From NCBI RefSeq assembly GCF_023053635.1, contig NC_086175.1, positions 22,732,740 through 22,796,739 on the forward strand: DNA of 64,000 nucleotides. The letters run 5' to 3'. Under the pieces are notes generated by a model, which saw only the letters and a program-made list of their open reading frames with translations, searched no databases and was not told where the DNA came from. Positions 53,104-64,000 of the stretch are shown here, piece by piece. This DNA is from Elgaria multicarinata webbii (lineage: Eukaryota > Chordata > Lepidosauria > Squamata > Anguidae). Positions within the stretch are counted from its first letter, which is position 1. Each line of letters opens with the position of its first letter. The position numbers and the translations under genes were made by a program.

Positions 53104-56100
53104 TCTTCAAGAGTGGGGTTTTTTTCCATTTGAAAAAAAATCTTGAACTTTGTCTCAAAAATATTCCTTTCTGGAAGAGATAAAAATTATTTTTAAATGG
53201 GGTTCAATGGTTTTCTGCTTTTTGTTTGGATACCGTCACATATAAAGGCAGAGAAACATTTACCCTGTATTGAACACCAAGTAGTGGATATATTGAACTG
53301 CCATTAATAGCGCTGGTAAAGAAGATTTGTCTCGAAATGGATCCAACATGTTTTTTTAATTATTTGAAGCTGCATTGAACAGTTAATTTTTATTAGCAGA
53401 GTCTTAATAAATTGTGGACTATAATTAGACATTAAGCATCATAAATTGTTTGAATCCTCTAAGTCTGGCATCTACTCTGTGGCCTACAAAGTAGCTGAAG
53501 AGCTAAGAAATAAACAACACAGATCTATTTTATGGAAGGCCGTGGTAATCTAGAAAAAGGGGCTAGTTCTCCCAATGACAATAAAGGACACAGAACAACA
53601 CTAAAACTATTTCTATGACTCAAAGAAAACTATTCATCTATGTGTACTTTTTTTTTTAAAAAAAGATAATTCTCTCCTCCTCTCCTAGCTCAGCATGTGC
53701 AGCAAAATGATGCTATGCCCACAAAAGGATACATCTGTGAAATTACCCTGAGGCAAGAAAGATACACATTAATAAATATAAGGAAATAACAATCTGATCA
53801 CCCCATTCTTTTATAATGGCAAGCGCATTATTAGATGAAAAGATTTAAGAGTATATACCTGCTAAATCAATGCACTTTGACAGAGGCTTTCTAATATACA
53901 TGATAAAACCTTGCTCATCCTTGATTGGGTTTACCTTTGCAGATCCATTAGTCAAGGGAGGAAATTGTTGTTTTACAGCATGCAGACTAACAGGATTTAG
54001 ATGATCTCCCTAAAGGTGAGTTGGCAAAACAATATTCTGAAACAGGCACTTCTATCACACCAGCGAAGCCAGGTTCCCTGGGATTTTACTCCAGTAACAT
54101 GCTTAGCAATGTGGTTATCCAAGCCCCATGTTCCAAAGGATCTAAAACATTTAGAGGGTATTTATAAGTGAAGAGCTTGTGTGAAGAGCATGAAGGGGAA
54201 ATGTAGCCAGAGAATGCACCCTCCAGGGCCAGCCCTGTCATTAGGGCAGAGTGATTCGGAAGACGGAAGTGCCCATTCCAGGCAGCAGATTTTGGATGTT
54301 ATGAAAGAGAAAGAAATTCTTCATCATTTAACTTTCTATTATTGCATTTATTATATGTATGGGCAGAGAGGGGAATAGGTGCTTGTGGTATTTTCTGCCA
54401 GGTGTCAAAATAAGTGGGCTGGCCTTAGGTACAGCGCACCTTGACTTTGGGCAGGGAATACCACCATTTACTGTTTTTCCTCAGGCAGCAAAATGCCTCA
54501 GCCTCTCATCCACTTGAGAATAATGCCTTACAGTGTCAGCATCCGATCACTGTGGGATTCAGAACCTTTCAGGTAAGTTGGAGATTGACTCTGGGAACTC
54601 AACTTATCCTTCCTCCGTTTCTCTACCTATTAACTGTTGTACTTACCCAGGTTCCTGGAATACACATAGTGTGAGAGTAAAAATTAATTAGTTTTCATGA
54701 GGTGTTGGGAGTTTTTCGCTGAGACTCAAAGGCTATTCTCAATGGACCTGCAAAATGTTATTAAACGAGCTCATACAGCTGACTGTAAAAAGGCTGCAGA
54801 AGACTTAAAAGATTAATAACTCCACGCCTCCTCACAGCTCTTGCTGAGAGATCTTTGAATTGTCACAGGAGAACCCAGAGTTTTCCTCTGTTTATTGGAA
54901 TTAAATTACTCCTTTCCCAAATGATAAATTTAAGCTGCTCAGAGCTCCAAGCCACACTAATTTATTTGTTCAGTCAGTGTGCCATTCATCTCCCTATTGA
55001 AGCTTCGGAATTAAAACTTGTCAGCTGCCATGAACACCTGACCTCGTCTCCCTGAAAAGTTCAGCGTCTGGTCCATTGGGCCTCAGAAGAAAAACTGCCA
55101 AAAGCAACTTCCTTCCTCTGAGAGTTCATACCAAGTTTTCAGCAGGTAAATAATCACTCTGAGGCCACCAAGAAAAATAACATAGAGGTTGAGCAAGAAG
55201 ATGGAATGTCATGTACACAGAAAATTAAAAAGCAATTGTTGTGTTAGCGAGGGTCCTTGAGGAAAACAAAAGGTGCCAGAGATCTGCCAGACTCAATAAA
55301 GAAGTTGGAAGTAATTGTTACATGGTTTGTTCATACATCCCCTGCTGATATGCAGCTGTTTGAGGCGAATGCATTTCTACGTAGTTGGAGGTTTCGCACA
55401 GGTATGGTCTCTTTTGAAATACTTGCCTTTGGGCCTAGCTTATACATTACACAGAAGATCTGTGATACCTCCCCATGGGGCTGATTTATCTAGAGCAGCA
55501 CAGGAGAGGCTAACTCTTTCCCATACACCATTTTCTCCACCAAAATTTGCTATTTACTCTGCTGGGTAGTAGCGGTGGGTCAGGGACTCAATAAGTTATG
55601 ATGAACTCAGCAAATCTTGACACCATGACATGTACATTGACCTTTGTAGATTCATTTGTCATGCCGCAGCCTAATTATTGCCATGAGCCATTAATTGCCA
55701 TGCTTCTATGGCATGGAAACTTGGTCAATTCAGTATGACATTACATGAATATCTCATATGTTTCTTGTCAGATGGAGTTGATCTTGAGACTTCCACAGAT
55801 TCTGAGATCGTAGAACTCAGCTGGAAAATCTTCCAAAGCCAGAGCAGATCCCAACAATTCAGCATCCATAAAGTCTCAAACATCTAATTACTGAAGATTT
55901 GGGTAATCTTCTACCCAAATGGATTTATGCCCTTGAACCCATCAACATCTATGTGGCTGATCCCAGAGCCTTCCAGGAAGATCCCAGAGCACCCTTTTCT
56001 TTACCAAACCACCAGACATGCTTCACAAATGAGTGGAGTGAAGCTCCCAGAATATACTAAGCCAAAAAGCCTCTGTGCCTACTGCAACCTCTACGTACCC

Positions 56101-59100
56101 TCCACTACTAAAACATATATATCATGGAATGGACTCATTTAATGCAATTCATACATATCTGAGTATGGTAATGATTGCTTGTTGTCTCCTTTCTCCAGCC
56201 ATTGGGTGAGCTTCTCTGTTGAAATAGAATGTCCACAAACATTCTAACTTCTCAGGGTGAATGTATGCTTGTTTGAGGGAAGTACAAATTAATTGAAGCA
56301 AGTAATTGTGGCGTATTGGTGCAAAGAGGTAGAGGGACAGATGGTGGGAAGCTGAGTGAGAAAACTTCCCAGTGCTTAGTAGTTTAGATGGTACAATGGG
56401 TGTACAAAGAAACAGGAAAATTACATAGGAGATTTCTGTTGTGACAATAGTTTGACTTTAGAACAGTCCCTTACAAGTTATTGAACTGTGGAGGTAGGAA
56501 TTGCAGCTAGAGATGACTGTAGAACCTATTAATTCTAAGTTTTCGTAAGTTATTCTAATGTGTATTCATAATTGGTGGTTTTAACGAAGCCAGTAATTGT
56601 GAGACTCTGTGGCTGAAGGAGTGTTAGGACCAAAGAGGCAGAGAGCCCCCCAAATTTCACATATTGGTGTGAAACTACCAGATAAATCTTTGGCAGCACA
56701 TCTCTAGTACTAGTAAGAAATTATTAGAAGATGTCAGCAAGCAATTATTTTAGTTTATGTAGTTTCAAAGCAATGGGCAAAATAGCAAGCCAGTGGTCTA
56801 AAAATGTAAGAATTTATACTCCAGTGACAAGTCGAGAAATACCTGGCTGCCAAGGTAAGCCTGCATTTTTAAGTGGAGCTCATCAACATAAAGTGTTTAT
56901 TTACAGCCTTGACATTAAAGTACACATTCACACAACTGTTGGATTATTTATAGGCAAGATAAAACGCTGGCATGTGAAAGCTGGATATAGGATTTTTCAG
57001 TTCTAAAAGTGGAACATAAATAAGAAACTAGGTCTTATATTTTTAGGGGAGTTGGTATCATTCCTGTCCTTGAGGACAGAAACCAAAGAAAATGTGCTCC
57101 ATGATACAGTTGGAAATCTATGTACTCCAGTCTCCTTTATCTTCAATTGTCTTTTTATAACTTTCATAACAACATATCCTTCCACTTGGCAGCATAGGAC
57201 AACTTCCAAAACAGTTCACATTCCCTGGAAGTGGTGGGACCAATCAAAGGACCAAAGTAGAGTGATGGGCTCCAAATTTGATTCACTGAGGAAAGGTGGG
57301 TTAACCCTTTCTGCTCATACGATTTCCCCTCTGTAAAGTGTGATGGGATTTATTTATCCTGCTATAAAGGCAGCTAGCCGAGAAAAACAAATGGCAGAGC
57401 AGAATGAGTGTTTATCAGTCCTACATCCACAAGGCTGAAAAAGAAGCAAAATGGTTTACTCACAGTTTTGTGCATGTTCAGAGATGCAGGTGCAGTGTAT
57501 AGTTTCAAACAAAGTTTGTTCAGGTCATTTTGTGTTCTGATCATTTTACCTAACCAAGATGGAGAGAATAAGCCATGTGATCCCAGCAATGGAGGCACAT
57601 TGGAGAGAGGAGGTGGGTCGTAAAGGAAGGAGAGGAGCAGGAAACTGTAGGCTATAGAGATCCTAAGGCTACCTATGCCCAAAATCCCATGAACTAATTG
57701 CAACACTGCCCCCTTCCTGTAACTTGCAGAGGAGGTTGCAATATTCCCAACAAAGTGTTTGCTCCAAAGCTGTTAGCCCTGCTGGGGAAAAGACAGGAAT
57801 GTAACACCACCAGGGAAGGCTCACCCTGACCCAATTGGGATCTTAATACCTGTTTACAACTCATCACTTTGTTCTGGCATTGTCAAACTCATCTCCCTCC
57901 TCCACTCCATTTCTTTGGTGTGTCATATCCATTTTGTTTTTAAACCTGACAGCAGGGCCTCCCTACACCCCCTCTCAATTGATAAAAGTTGCTTTGGGAG
58001 GCAATATTTGCCAGAAATGCAGGATAACAATATAATAAAGCTGCCGTGTGAAACACCTTTACAAGGGAGTTAGCCTCATTAAACATAGTGGGATTTTCTT
58101 CTGAATAAACTTGTATATGATTCCACTATAAATAAATTTGAAAGCATTCTGCCGTGCAGCTTGCAACAGGATGGGAGTAGGTCAAAAGCAACTTACTTGC
58201 TCAGGTATATTGTTCAGGAATTCTTCAAGGCTTCTATGTAGCTGCTCCTGTCATGTGGTGATGTACAATAAGAAGTAACACCTTGATTATGTCTCTAGCA
58301 CAGCATATAGCTGGAGATCAGATGAGATTCATCACTACAGTTTTCAGCTTCTTCTAGACAGAAGCACATCGCGTTAACACATCAACTAGATGCTAAGCCC
58401 ATTTGGGAGGCAAGTAGCCCAGACTGATAAGTGGGAAGGCACAGGCAAACAGTGGCCACTACATTCAGCGAGAGAATACTCAATCTCCTTTAACACCCCT
58501 TCAGTTATTTCAGCAATATGATTGTGCAATGACTGGAGCGCTACTCATACATAACGTCCAACCAGTCTCGATTATCACATTCAACATACCTCATTTTAAT
58601 TGGCCGCTGACGATTTATCTTGGATCCTTCTACGCTTCCACAATAGTGGATTGCTAATTACCACATATATTCACATGCTACATTAATCATCTGTCTGAAC
58701 ACCTGTAGCTCTGACATCCCCATTAATGTTGATCATAAGTGTTGCCGCTGTCAGATTTACAGTCTTCTGGCCCAGCAGGAACCCCAATTCTTCACCCTCT
58801 ACTTCACACCTCATGGCTGCGATGTCAAGGAGCAAGATGAGTAACACGCCTATCTGCAATACAAAGGCAATTTCTTACTGGAATAAAGCAGCAACAAGCA
58901 GCGTTTGCATGTTGAGAGCCTTTAAGCTTTCTCATGAGATTACAGTTGGCCTGTTTAATATTAATACAATGGAAAAGGCTTGGGGTTCCATAAAAGGATG
59001 CAAATCTACTATGACAACAAATAGCCAAATGCACCATCCAATCTTTTGCCCAATTCATCTTTGGGAAGCTGCTTCTGCTATGCCGCGTTCCCCCCAACCC

Positions 59101-59184
59101 CCACTCATCAACTTTGGTGAGGGTTTGTTCCTTGAATTTCTCTGCTGCCTCCCTAATGAAAGCTTATTTTGCCCTCCGGAGACC
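53104..59184. other. Repeat-poor intergenic region, no gene recognised
   Basis: Six kilobases with almost no interspersed repeats, in contrast to the rest of the window. AT-rich. Segments near 53340-53470, 54690-55050 and 58510-58740 have the look of conserved non-coding DNA (for example CATTTTAATTGGCCGCTGAC at 58593). The frame at 58726-59205 (159 codons) and its minus-strand overlap have no domain motif and are not called. Confidence 0.45.
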
Positions 59185-59325
59185 AATTATTTATTTTATT
59201 TGTAAAATGTCTATACTGCACTTTGGCAGACAGAGCCCAGGGCAGTTTACGACATTGACAAAATAATTATACAAAATAGGATTAAACACACATTAAAATC
59301 AGCCACTAGTATGATATGTCTTTTT
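59185..59325 (-). mobile_element. LINE 3' tail, minus strand
   Basis: CAATTATTTATTTTATTTG, CTATACTGCACTTTGGC and CCCAGGGCAGTTTACGACATT resemble the minus-strand L2-type tail, with a diverged GGGCxGTTTAC box. Confidence 0.45.
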
Positions 59326-60145
59326 TTTTTTCTTTTTGAAAAACACCCACACAAAATATACTTAAATACATCCCCTCGCTGGCCCCAGGAACTTCAAAAG
59401 CGAAAAGCCAACAATTTGCTCAAACTGTACTACCCTCAACTCCCTCTCAAGGGATTGGGTCAGAATTTATAGTCTTCTAGAAGCACAGTGGAACACCATG
59501 GAACAGAAAGACATTTGTGGTGTTGATTATGCGCTAGTGATCCAGTATAGCTCAGTTCTCTTGAACCGGTCTTCTTTGTCTTGTGACAGGTGGTAAGGAC
59601 AAGTCCTTGATGTTGGAGTGAATTTATCCAAATACTACCAGTTAAAAGTTCAAGGTTTGCTCTATATGACAAACCTATTTACGTTCAGCCCCCTTCCCTG
59701 GTACTCACCTGTGTGACAACAGCATGATCATGGATCCTGTTTTATCAGGGTTCCTGATCACACGTAGAGTTCCACTCATATTCAGGCAAACATGAGAAGA
59801 GCTCTTTTTCAGCTCTTGCCAGTTCAACATGGCAAGGTCTGGTTCAACATAGTTCAATGCAGCCAGGGCTGAACTAATGGGAATAGGGCTGGCGCACCCA
59901 GAGACATGCAGAGTGGGGCCAGGTCTTAAAGTGTATTCCCTGTCCCATGACACACTTAAGCCCACATGCATTCAGGTGAATGCCTGAACTGGGCTAGTCT
60001 AATAGTAGTCATCCAGATACCTCTAGGAAGCACACATGGAAGGCATGATAGAGACAATGGTCGGCTCTTGTTTGACAAACACATCTGGTTGATAGATATA
60101 TTGCTCCTGAACATGGAGGTTCCATTCTTAACTACTATGACCTAG
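59326..60145. other. No gene recognised
   Basis: Unique-looking sequence. No coding signal. Confidence 0.45.
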
Positions 60146-60740
60146 AGAGGTGGCTATTGTGGACACTTTCTGAAATTTTCATGTTTTGCAACTTTGTATG
60201 CCTATAGAAAATGTTCTGTTTCACAAAATTCAAATGTTTATATATCAATTGAAAGAGAATTTAATGCTGAATTCAATAAAAAAAACAGAATGCAAAAAAG
60301 TTTATGCTTACTTTAGTCTAAAACAAACACAGGTGTGATTTATTGAAGAAGTGGATTGGAATTGCAAACCCTACTAGCCAATCACAGTCCTTGTTCTGGG
60401 GACCAATCACAAGGCAGTAGCTGCGATACATCATGTTTCAAATTGGGGAAAGTCAGTTTTGCTGTTCTGTAACTGAAGCGCAATGGGAGATTGTGTGAAT
60501 ATTTGAAGTATTTCTCAAATTAAAAGTGTACGTACATACTTCATAGATAGAGCAATGGCACCAAAGAAAAGAGTTGATTGGACACCCAGGAAAAGAAGCA
60601 GGATTGTTGTATTACGTGAATCAGGTCTTTCAATTGATATATAAACCTTTGAATTTCGTGAAACAGAACATTTTCTAAAAGCATGCAAACTTGCAAAACA
60701 TGAAAATTTCAAAAAGTGTCCACAATTTTGGCCACCACTG
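60146..60740 (+). mobile_element. Tc1-like (mariner superfamily) deletion derivative
   Basis: About 110 bp inverted ends: left GTGGACACTTTCTGAAATTTTC... and right ...GAAAATTTCAAAAAGTGTCC, extending to GGCCACCACTG followed by TA (60741-60742). Inside, an ORF at 60555-60644 encodes 29 residues starting MAPKKRVDWTPRKRSRIVVL, the N-terminal DNA-binding start of a Tc1-type transposase, then runs into the right terminal repeat. The rest of the transposase is deleted, so the copy is non-autonomous. The left outermost bases (expected CAGTGGTGGCC) are diverged. Confidence 0.8.
60555..60644 (+). pseudogene. Tc1-type transposase N-terminus (deleted)
   Basis: Twenty-nine codons: basic start, then RSRIVVLRESGLS, the first helix region of the paired-like HTH domain of Tc1 transposases. 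It terminates at TAA inside the element's right repeat. No catalytic DDE segment is present. Confidence 0.7.
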
Positions 60741-60995
60741 TATAGCCACTGACAGTTCTTTCCTTCATTAAATTGTCTAATCCAACAGCATCCTGTGGTA
60801 CTTAATTCCGTATGTCTTATGCAGCATATTATGCCAGAGAGTGAAGGTGGTTATGTTGGATTCCATGTACAGACAAACAATTTTATTGGATGATTCTGAA
60901 ATTGTAGGCTTGAGAAAGCGATTGTATTTCTCTCTAAGGGTGCTTCCTATTGTGCAATCCCCAGCCTCATTAACATAATTTTATGGGAAGAGGAG
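60741..60995. other. No gene recognised
   Basis: Short unique-looking spacer between the Tc1-like element and the L2 copy. Confidence 0.4.
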
Positions 60996-61692
60996 CAGTC
61001 CAGACATCATTGTCTTCCACCTCTCGTTTGGATTACTGCAATGCATTATACGTGGGGCTGCCTTTGAAAACGGTCCAGAAACTTCAGCAGGTACAAAACA
61101 GGGCAGCCCGTTTACTAGCAGGGACTGGCCGGCGAGACCACATTACGCCAGTCCTTTTACAACTTCATTGGCTGCCAGTCCAGGTCCGGGCCTGATTCAA
61201 AGTGCTGGTATTGACATTCAAAGTCCTAAACTGTTTTGGGCCAGGTTATTTGAAGGAACGCCTCCTCCCATATGTACCTGCCCGGACCTTAAGATCATCT
61301 ACAGGGGCCCTTCTCCGTGAGCCCCTGCCAAAGGAAGTGAGGCAGGTGGCTACTAGGAGGAGGGCTTTCTCCACTGTGGCACCCCGGCTGTGGAATGAGC
61401 TCCCCAGAGAAGTCCGCCTGGCGCCTACACTGTACTCCTTTCGTCACCAGCTGAAGACCTTTATATTCTCTCGGTATTTTAACACTTAATTTTATTTTTT
61501 ACTGTTCTAATTCTGTATTTTAATCTTATATCAATTTCTGCTGTGTGGTTTTATCCTGGTTGTGCTTTTTTATACTGTATTTTGTATTTGTGTTTTTAGA
61601 CTGTTGGTTGTTTTATTATGGTTTTAATTTTTGTGAACTGCCCAGAGAGCTTTGGCTATTGGGCGGTATAAAAATGTAATAAATAAATAAAT
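60996..61692 (+). mobile_element. L2 LINE, ORF2 C-terminus and 3' UTR
   Basis: Conceptual reading gives the L2 reverse transcriptase end: [52 protein letters not shown], then FKVLNCFGPGYLKERLLPYV and LWNELPREVRLAPTLYSF. A T-rich 3' UTR ends in GGCTATTGGGCGGTATAAA and (TAAA)n. One in-frame stop separates two long frames (60983-61195 and 61202-61489). The longest and youngest-looking L2 copy here. Confidence 0.9.
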
Positions 61693-62397
61693 TACTACCC
61701 TCCCATGTTTTCCCACTTCTTCTTCTATGTTTTTTTAAACTACAAAAAAGAATGTTAAGGAGAAAAGGCTAGAAGAGCCACACTACGTCTTTTGAGTGTT
61801 AGGGCCAGGAGCCAACCTTCTGTAAGCACCTTATTGTAAGATTTTCCATGCTTTTTTAAAAAAAGAAATGAACTTTTGAGAGTGGAGAGGATAGAAATAC
61901 AAGCATCTGGCCAAAGTCAAATGTTTTCTCTCTCCTCCCTCTCCCCCAAGAACTACTTTTGAAGGGGCTCACAATAGCACAGGGCATATTTACAATCATT
62001 GTTGCCAAGCTGTTACCTGTTCCATTTCTCCCCTCACAATTTCCCTACTGACGAATCATCCTTAGCAAGATAAATTTAGGTGATGTGAAATGGTGTCAGC
62101 CTTATTGGCATTCCATTCAGTAGAAGGGTGAAATTGCTTACTATTTTTCTTGTTCCATTAAAAAAGAAAGAAAAGATGTCTGCAAAGCACTTTCTTTATG
62201 TCTGGGGATGGGTTTTCTTGTAGCAGCAAGGATTTCCTCAGTGAGTTGAAGATATATAATACAGAAGTCTCATTGCCCATGGTTTGCACACACATTCCAC
62301 ATCTGTTCATGAGTTTTGCATATTTTTGTAGTGCTAAACTTGTTTGACAGCCTCTACAGAGATTCTGCTCCAGTTACCCTTGTGAAATGAAGTGAGA
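61693..62397. other. No gene recognised
   Basis: Unique-looking sequence with T- and A-rich runs. Confidence 0.45.
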
Positions 62398-62600
62398 TAG
62401 CTGCCTTCCAGAGATAGGGCCTTCTCAGTGGTGGCAGCCTGGTTGTGGAATGCTCTCCCAAGGGAGGCTGACCTGGAGCCTTTTTATGCTAATTTAGCAC
62501 CAGATGAAGGCCCTTTTATGCTCCCCGGCTGTTAAAATGTTTAATTTTAATGTTGTAAATTTTAATTCAGTTTTAAATCTGTGAATTAAAAAATGCTATA
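62398..62600 (+). mobile_element. Old L2 LINE fragment
   Basis: AGGGCCTTCTCAGTGGTGGC, GGTTGTGGAATGCTCTCCC, GATGAAGGCCCTTTTATGC and CCGGCTGTTAAAATGTTTAA correspond to the L2 ORF2 end and 3' UTR. Diverged. Confidence 0.7.
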
Positions 62601-64000
62601 GAGTTGGTTTTATTTTCTCTGTTGCCAGTGGCAAATGTTATTTGTTTTTTATTGGTTATCCAGCAGAAATAATTAACTGCTGACCTCCAACTTTGGACTA
62701 CCTCAAAAATGATTGTTTAACCCCAATCTAGATGTGCTTATAATATGATTTTTGGGGGGCAGCATATCTATAGGCAACCATGGACCTGTGAGCCACATGT
62801 AGCCCTGTGTCCTCTTGTGTGGCACCTGCTGCTGAATTTTGGTGTTGTGGTGGCAGTAGCAAAAAGAAGAAGAAAGAAAGACCACTTTCAGTGCCAAACT
62901 GCTACAGAGCCTTCAAAAGGCCACATTTAGCTTATTTTCAAAGTTCCCCCCTCTGTTTTGGCTGCTTCTACTTAGCCAAATTTCAGTGGTATTGCTGCAG
63001 CAGGAGTACATCCTGAGACCCATCCCCAAGTTGCACATTCCTTACTTGTATCCCTGAGCTTCTTAACTCAGCAAAGTGTTACTCTTTGGTGGTTGAAGCA
63101 GGGATATTCTGTCCAGTAGCCAGTCTCAAGGATCAGACAAATTTGATGAAGGGGTGATTCAGATTATCAGGACTTTAAGCCATTCCGTATATTGGAAGAT
63201 CCGCTATCCACCCACATTCACGGTCTGTTCCCTCTGATATTTACTTTACAGAACAAACTTTTCCTGTTTTACAAATGCAATCAATATTTATTTGCTGTTT
63301 ATAATTAAGTCACACTCCAGTTATATTCAATAAAATTTGTTCTTCATAATCATTTTTACAGTTTCCTTAAAGGTTTACTAAACGCTGTCTCATTTTTACT
63401 GAAAATCATTGACAAGTATGGGGAAACAACTTATTTTAGACATCACTATGATTTAACATGAAAAATATTCATCAGATTGTGCTTTACATCCATAAAAAGT
63501 CTCAGTCCAGCAAACTATCTTCTACAGCAGTAAAACAATAGGACATTCACAATACAATTGCCTAGTAGTAAAATCCATACACACTATTGCACATAAACAA
63601 GGGAAGAATCCCAAAGGAAGAATCGGTCACTTGTCAACTTCGCTGTTTGCCTAAATCATGGCAAGAAAAAAAAGAATCCCATTTTTTTTTGCAGTACTTG
63701 ACACACTTGAATCAGAGAAAAAGACTGGAAATGGAGGGGAAGATAATTGGAAAATGCACATGAAAGAGACCAGGCTTTGAGAAGGAAATGGCAGAAAACT
63801 GTACTCTTTTGAGAAATGTATTCTTACAAATAGACTATTATTCCTTGGAAGTATTATTTATTTGAACTAATCTTGGATTTGCCAAGGACCCTACCACAGT
63901 ACTTAAGCACAGTCTAGAGATTCTGGACTCTATATCAGAACCTGCTGATACAGAACACATTCCTTTCTCCCCTGGGAACAGGGACGGTGCCAGGCTTTTT
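62601..64000. other. No gene recognised
   Basis: AT-rich sequence without named repeats or coding signal. The frames at 62745-63016 look like chance. Confidence 0.45.

Noticed and set aside
58726-59205. 159-codon plus-strand frame and overlapping minus-strand frame
   Set aside because: Mixed composition but no recognisable domain, no splice or start context, and in a region otherwise non-coding. I could not justify calling it, though a protein search would settle it.

Overview
This 64 kb window looks like vertebrate, and specifically squamate reptile (lizard or snake), nuclear DNA. The evidence is the repeat set: several Sauria-type tRNA SINEs with the 3' end characteristic of that family, CR1 and L2 LINE ends, a second tRNA-derived SINE, and a very dense collection of short non-autonomous DNA transposons. 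I cannot name the species from sequence alone.

Two host protein genes are convincing. Both lie on the + strand and both are intronless class A GPCR coding exons of the 2-oxoglutarate receptor (OXGR1/GPR99) family. The one at 7443-8483 resembles mammalian OXGR1 as I recall it and keeps all four basic positions associated with carboxylate binding (R3.29, H3.33, R6.55, R7.39). The one at 29362-30351 is a tandem paralogue, co-linear without gaps over residues 21-320 (176/300 identical by hand count). It has H3.33 to Tyr, R7.39 to Lys, FRF for FRY, no ECL2 glycosylation sequon and a shorter tail. Each coding exon is preceded by a polypyrimidine tract and AG just upstream of the ATG, as expected for a coding exon behind a 5' UTR intron.

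Layout. 1-7 kb: SINE, nested DNA elements, a CR1 end and a Harbinger-like element. 7.4-8.5 kb: OXGR1. 8.7-25 kb: a dense field of palindromic elements and LINE/SINE copies, including a GC-rich element with an internal G-rich minisatellite (16.4-17.3 kb) and an element with an expanded ~127-146 bp tandem repeat (21.8-22.7 kb). 26.4-29.3 kb: a probable ~2.9 kb hAT-like element filled with younger insertions, ending beside the splice acceptor of the second receptor. 29.4-30.4 kb: OXGR1-like. 30.6-53 kb: more elements, including a complete 667 bp hAT element with 8 bp target duplication (41.1-41.8 kb). 53-60 kb: repeat-poor intergenic DNA that may hold conserved non-coding elements. 60-62.6 kb: a deleted Tc1-like element and two L2 fragments.

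No RNA genes, CRISPR arrays, operons or bacterial features are present. No intact retrovirus was recognised; one weak LTR-like stretch is listed at low confidence. I did not find a wholly new multi-gene system. The strongest leads are the altered binding pocket of the second receptor, a family of palindromic elements that in two copies is flanked by a 5 bp CCWGG duplication, and the transposon nest touching a splice acceptor.
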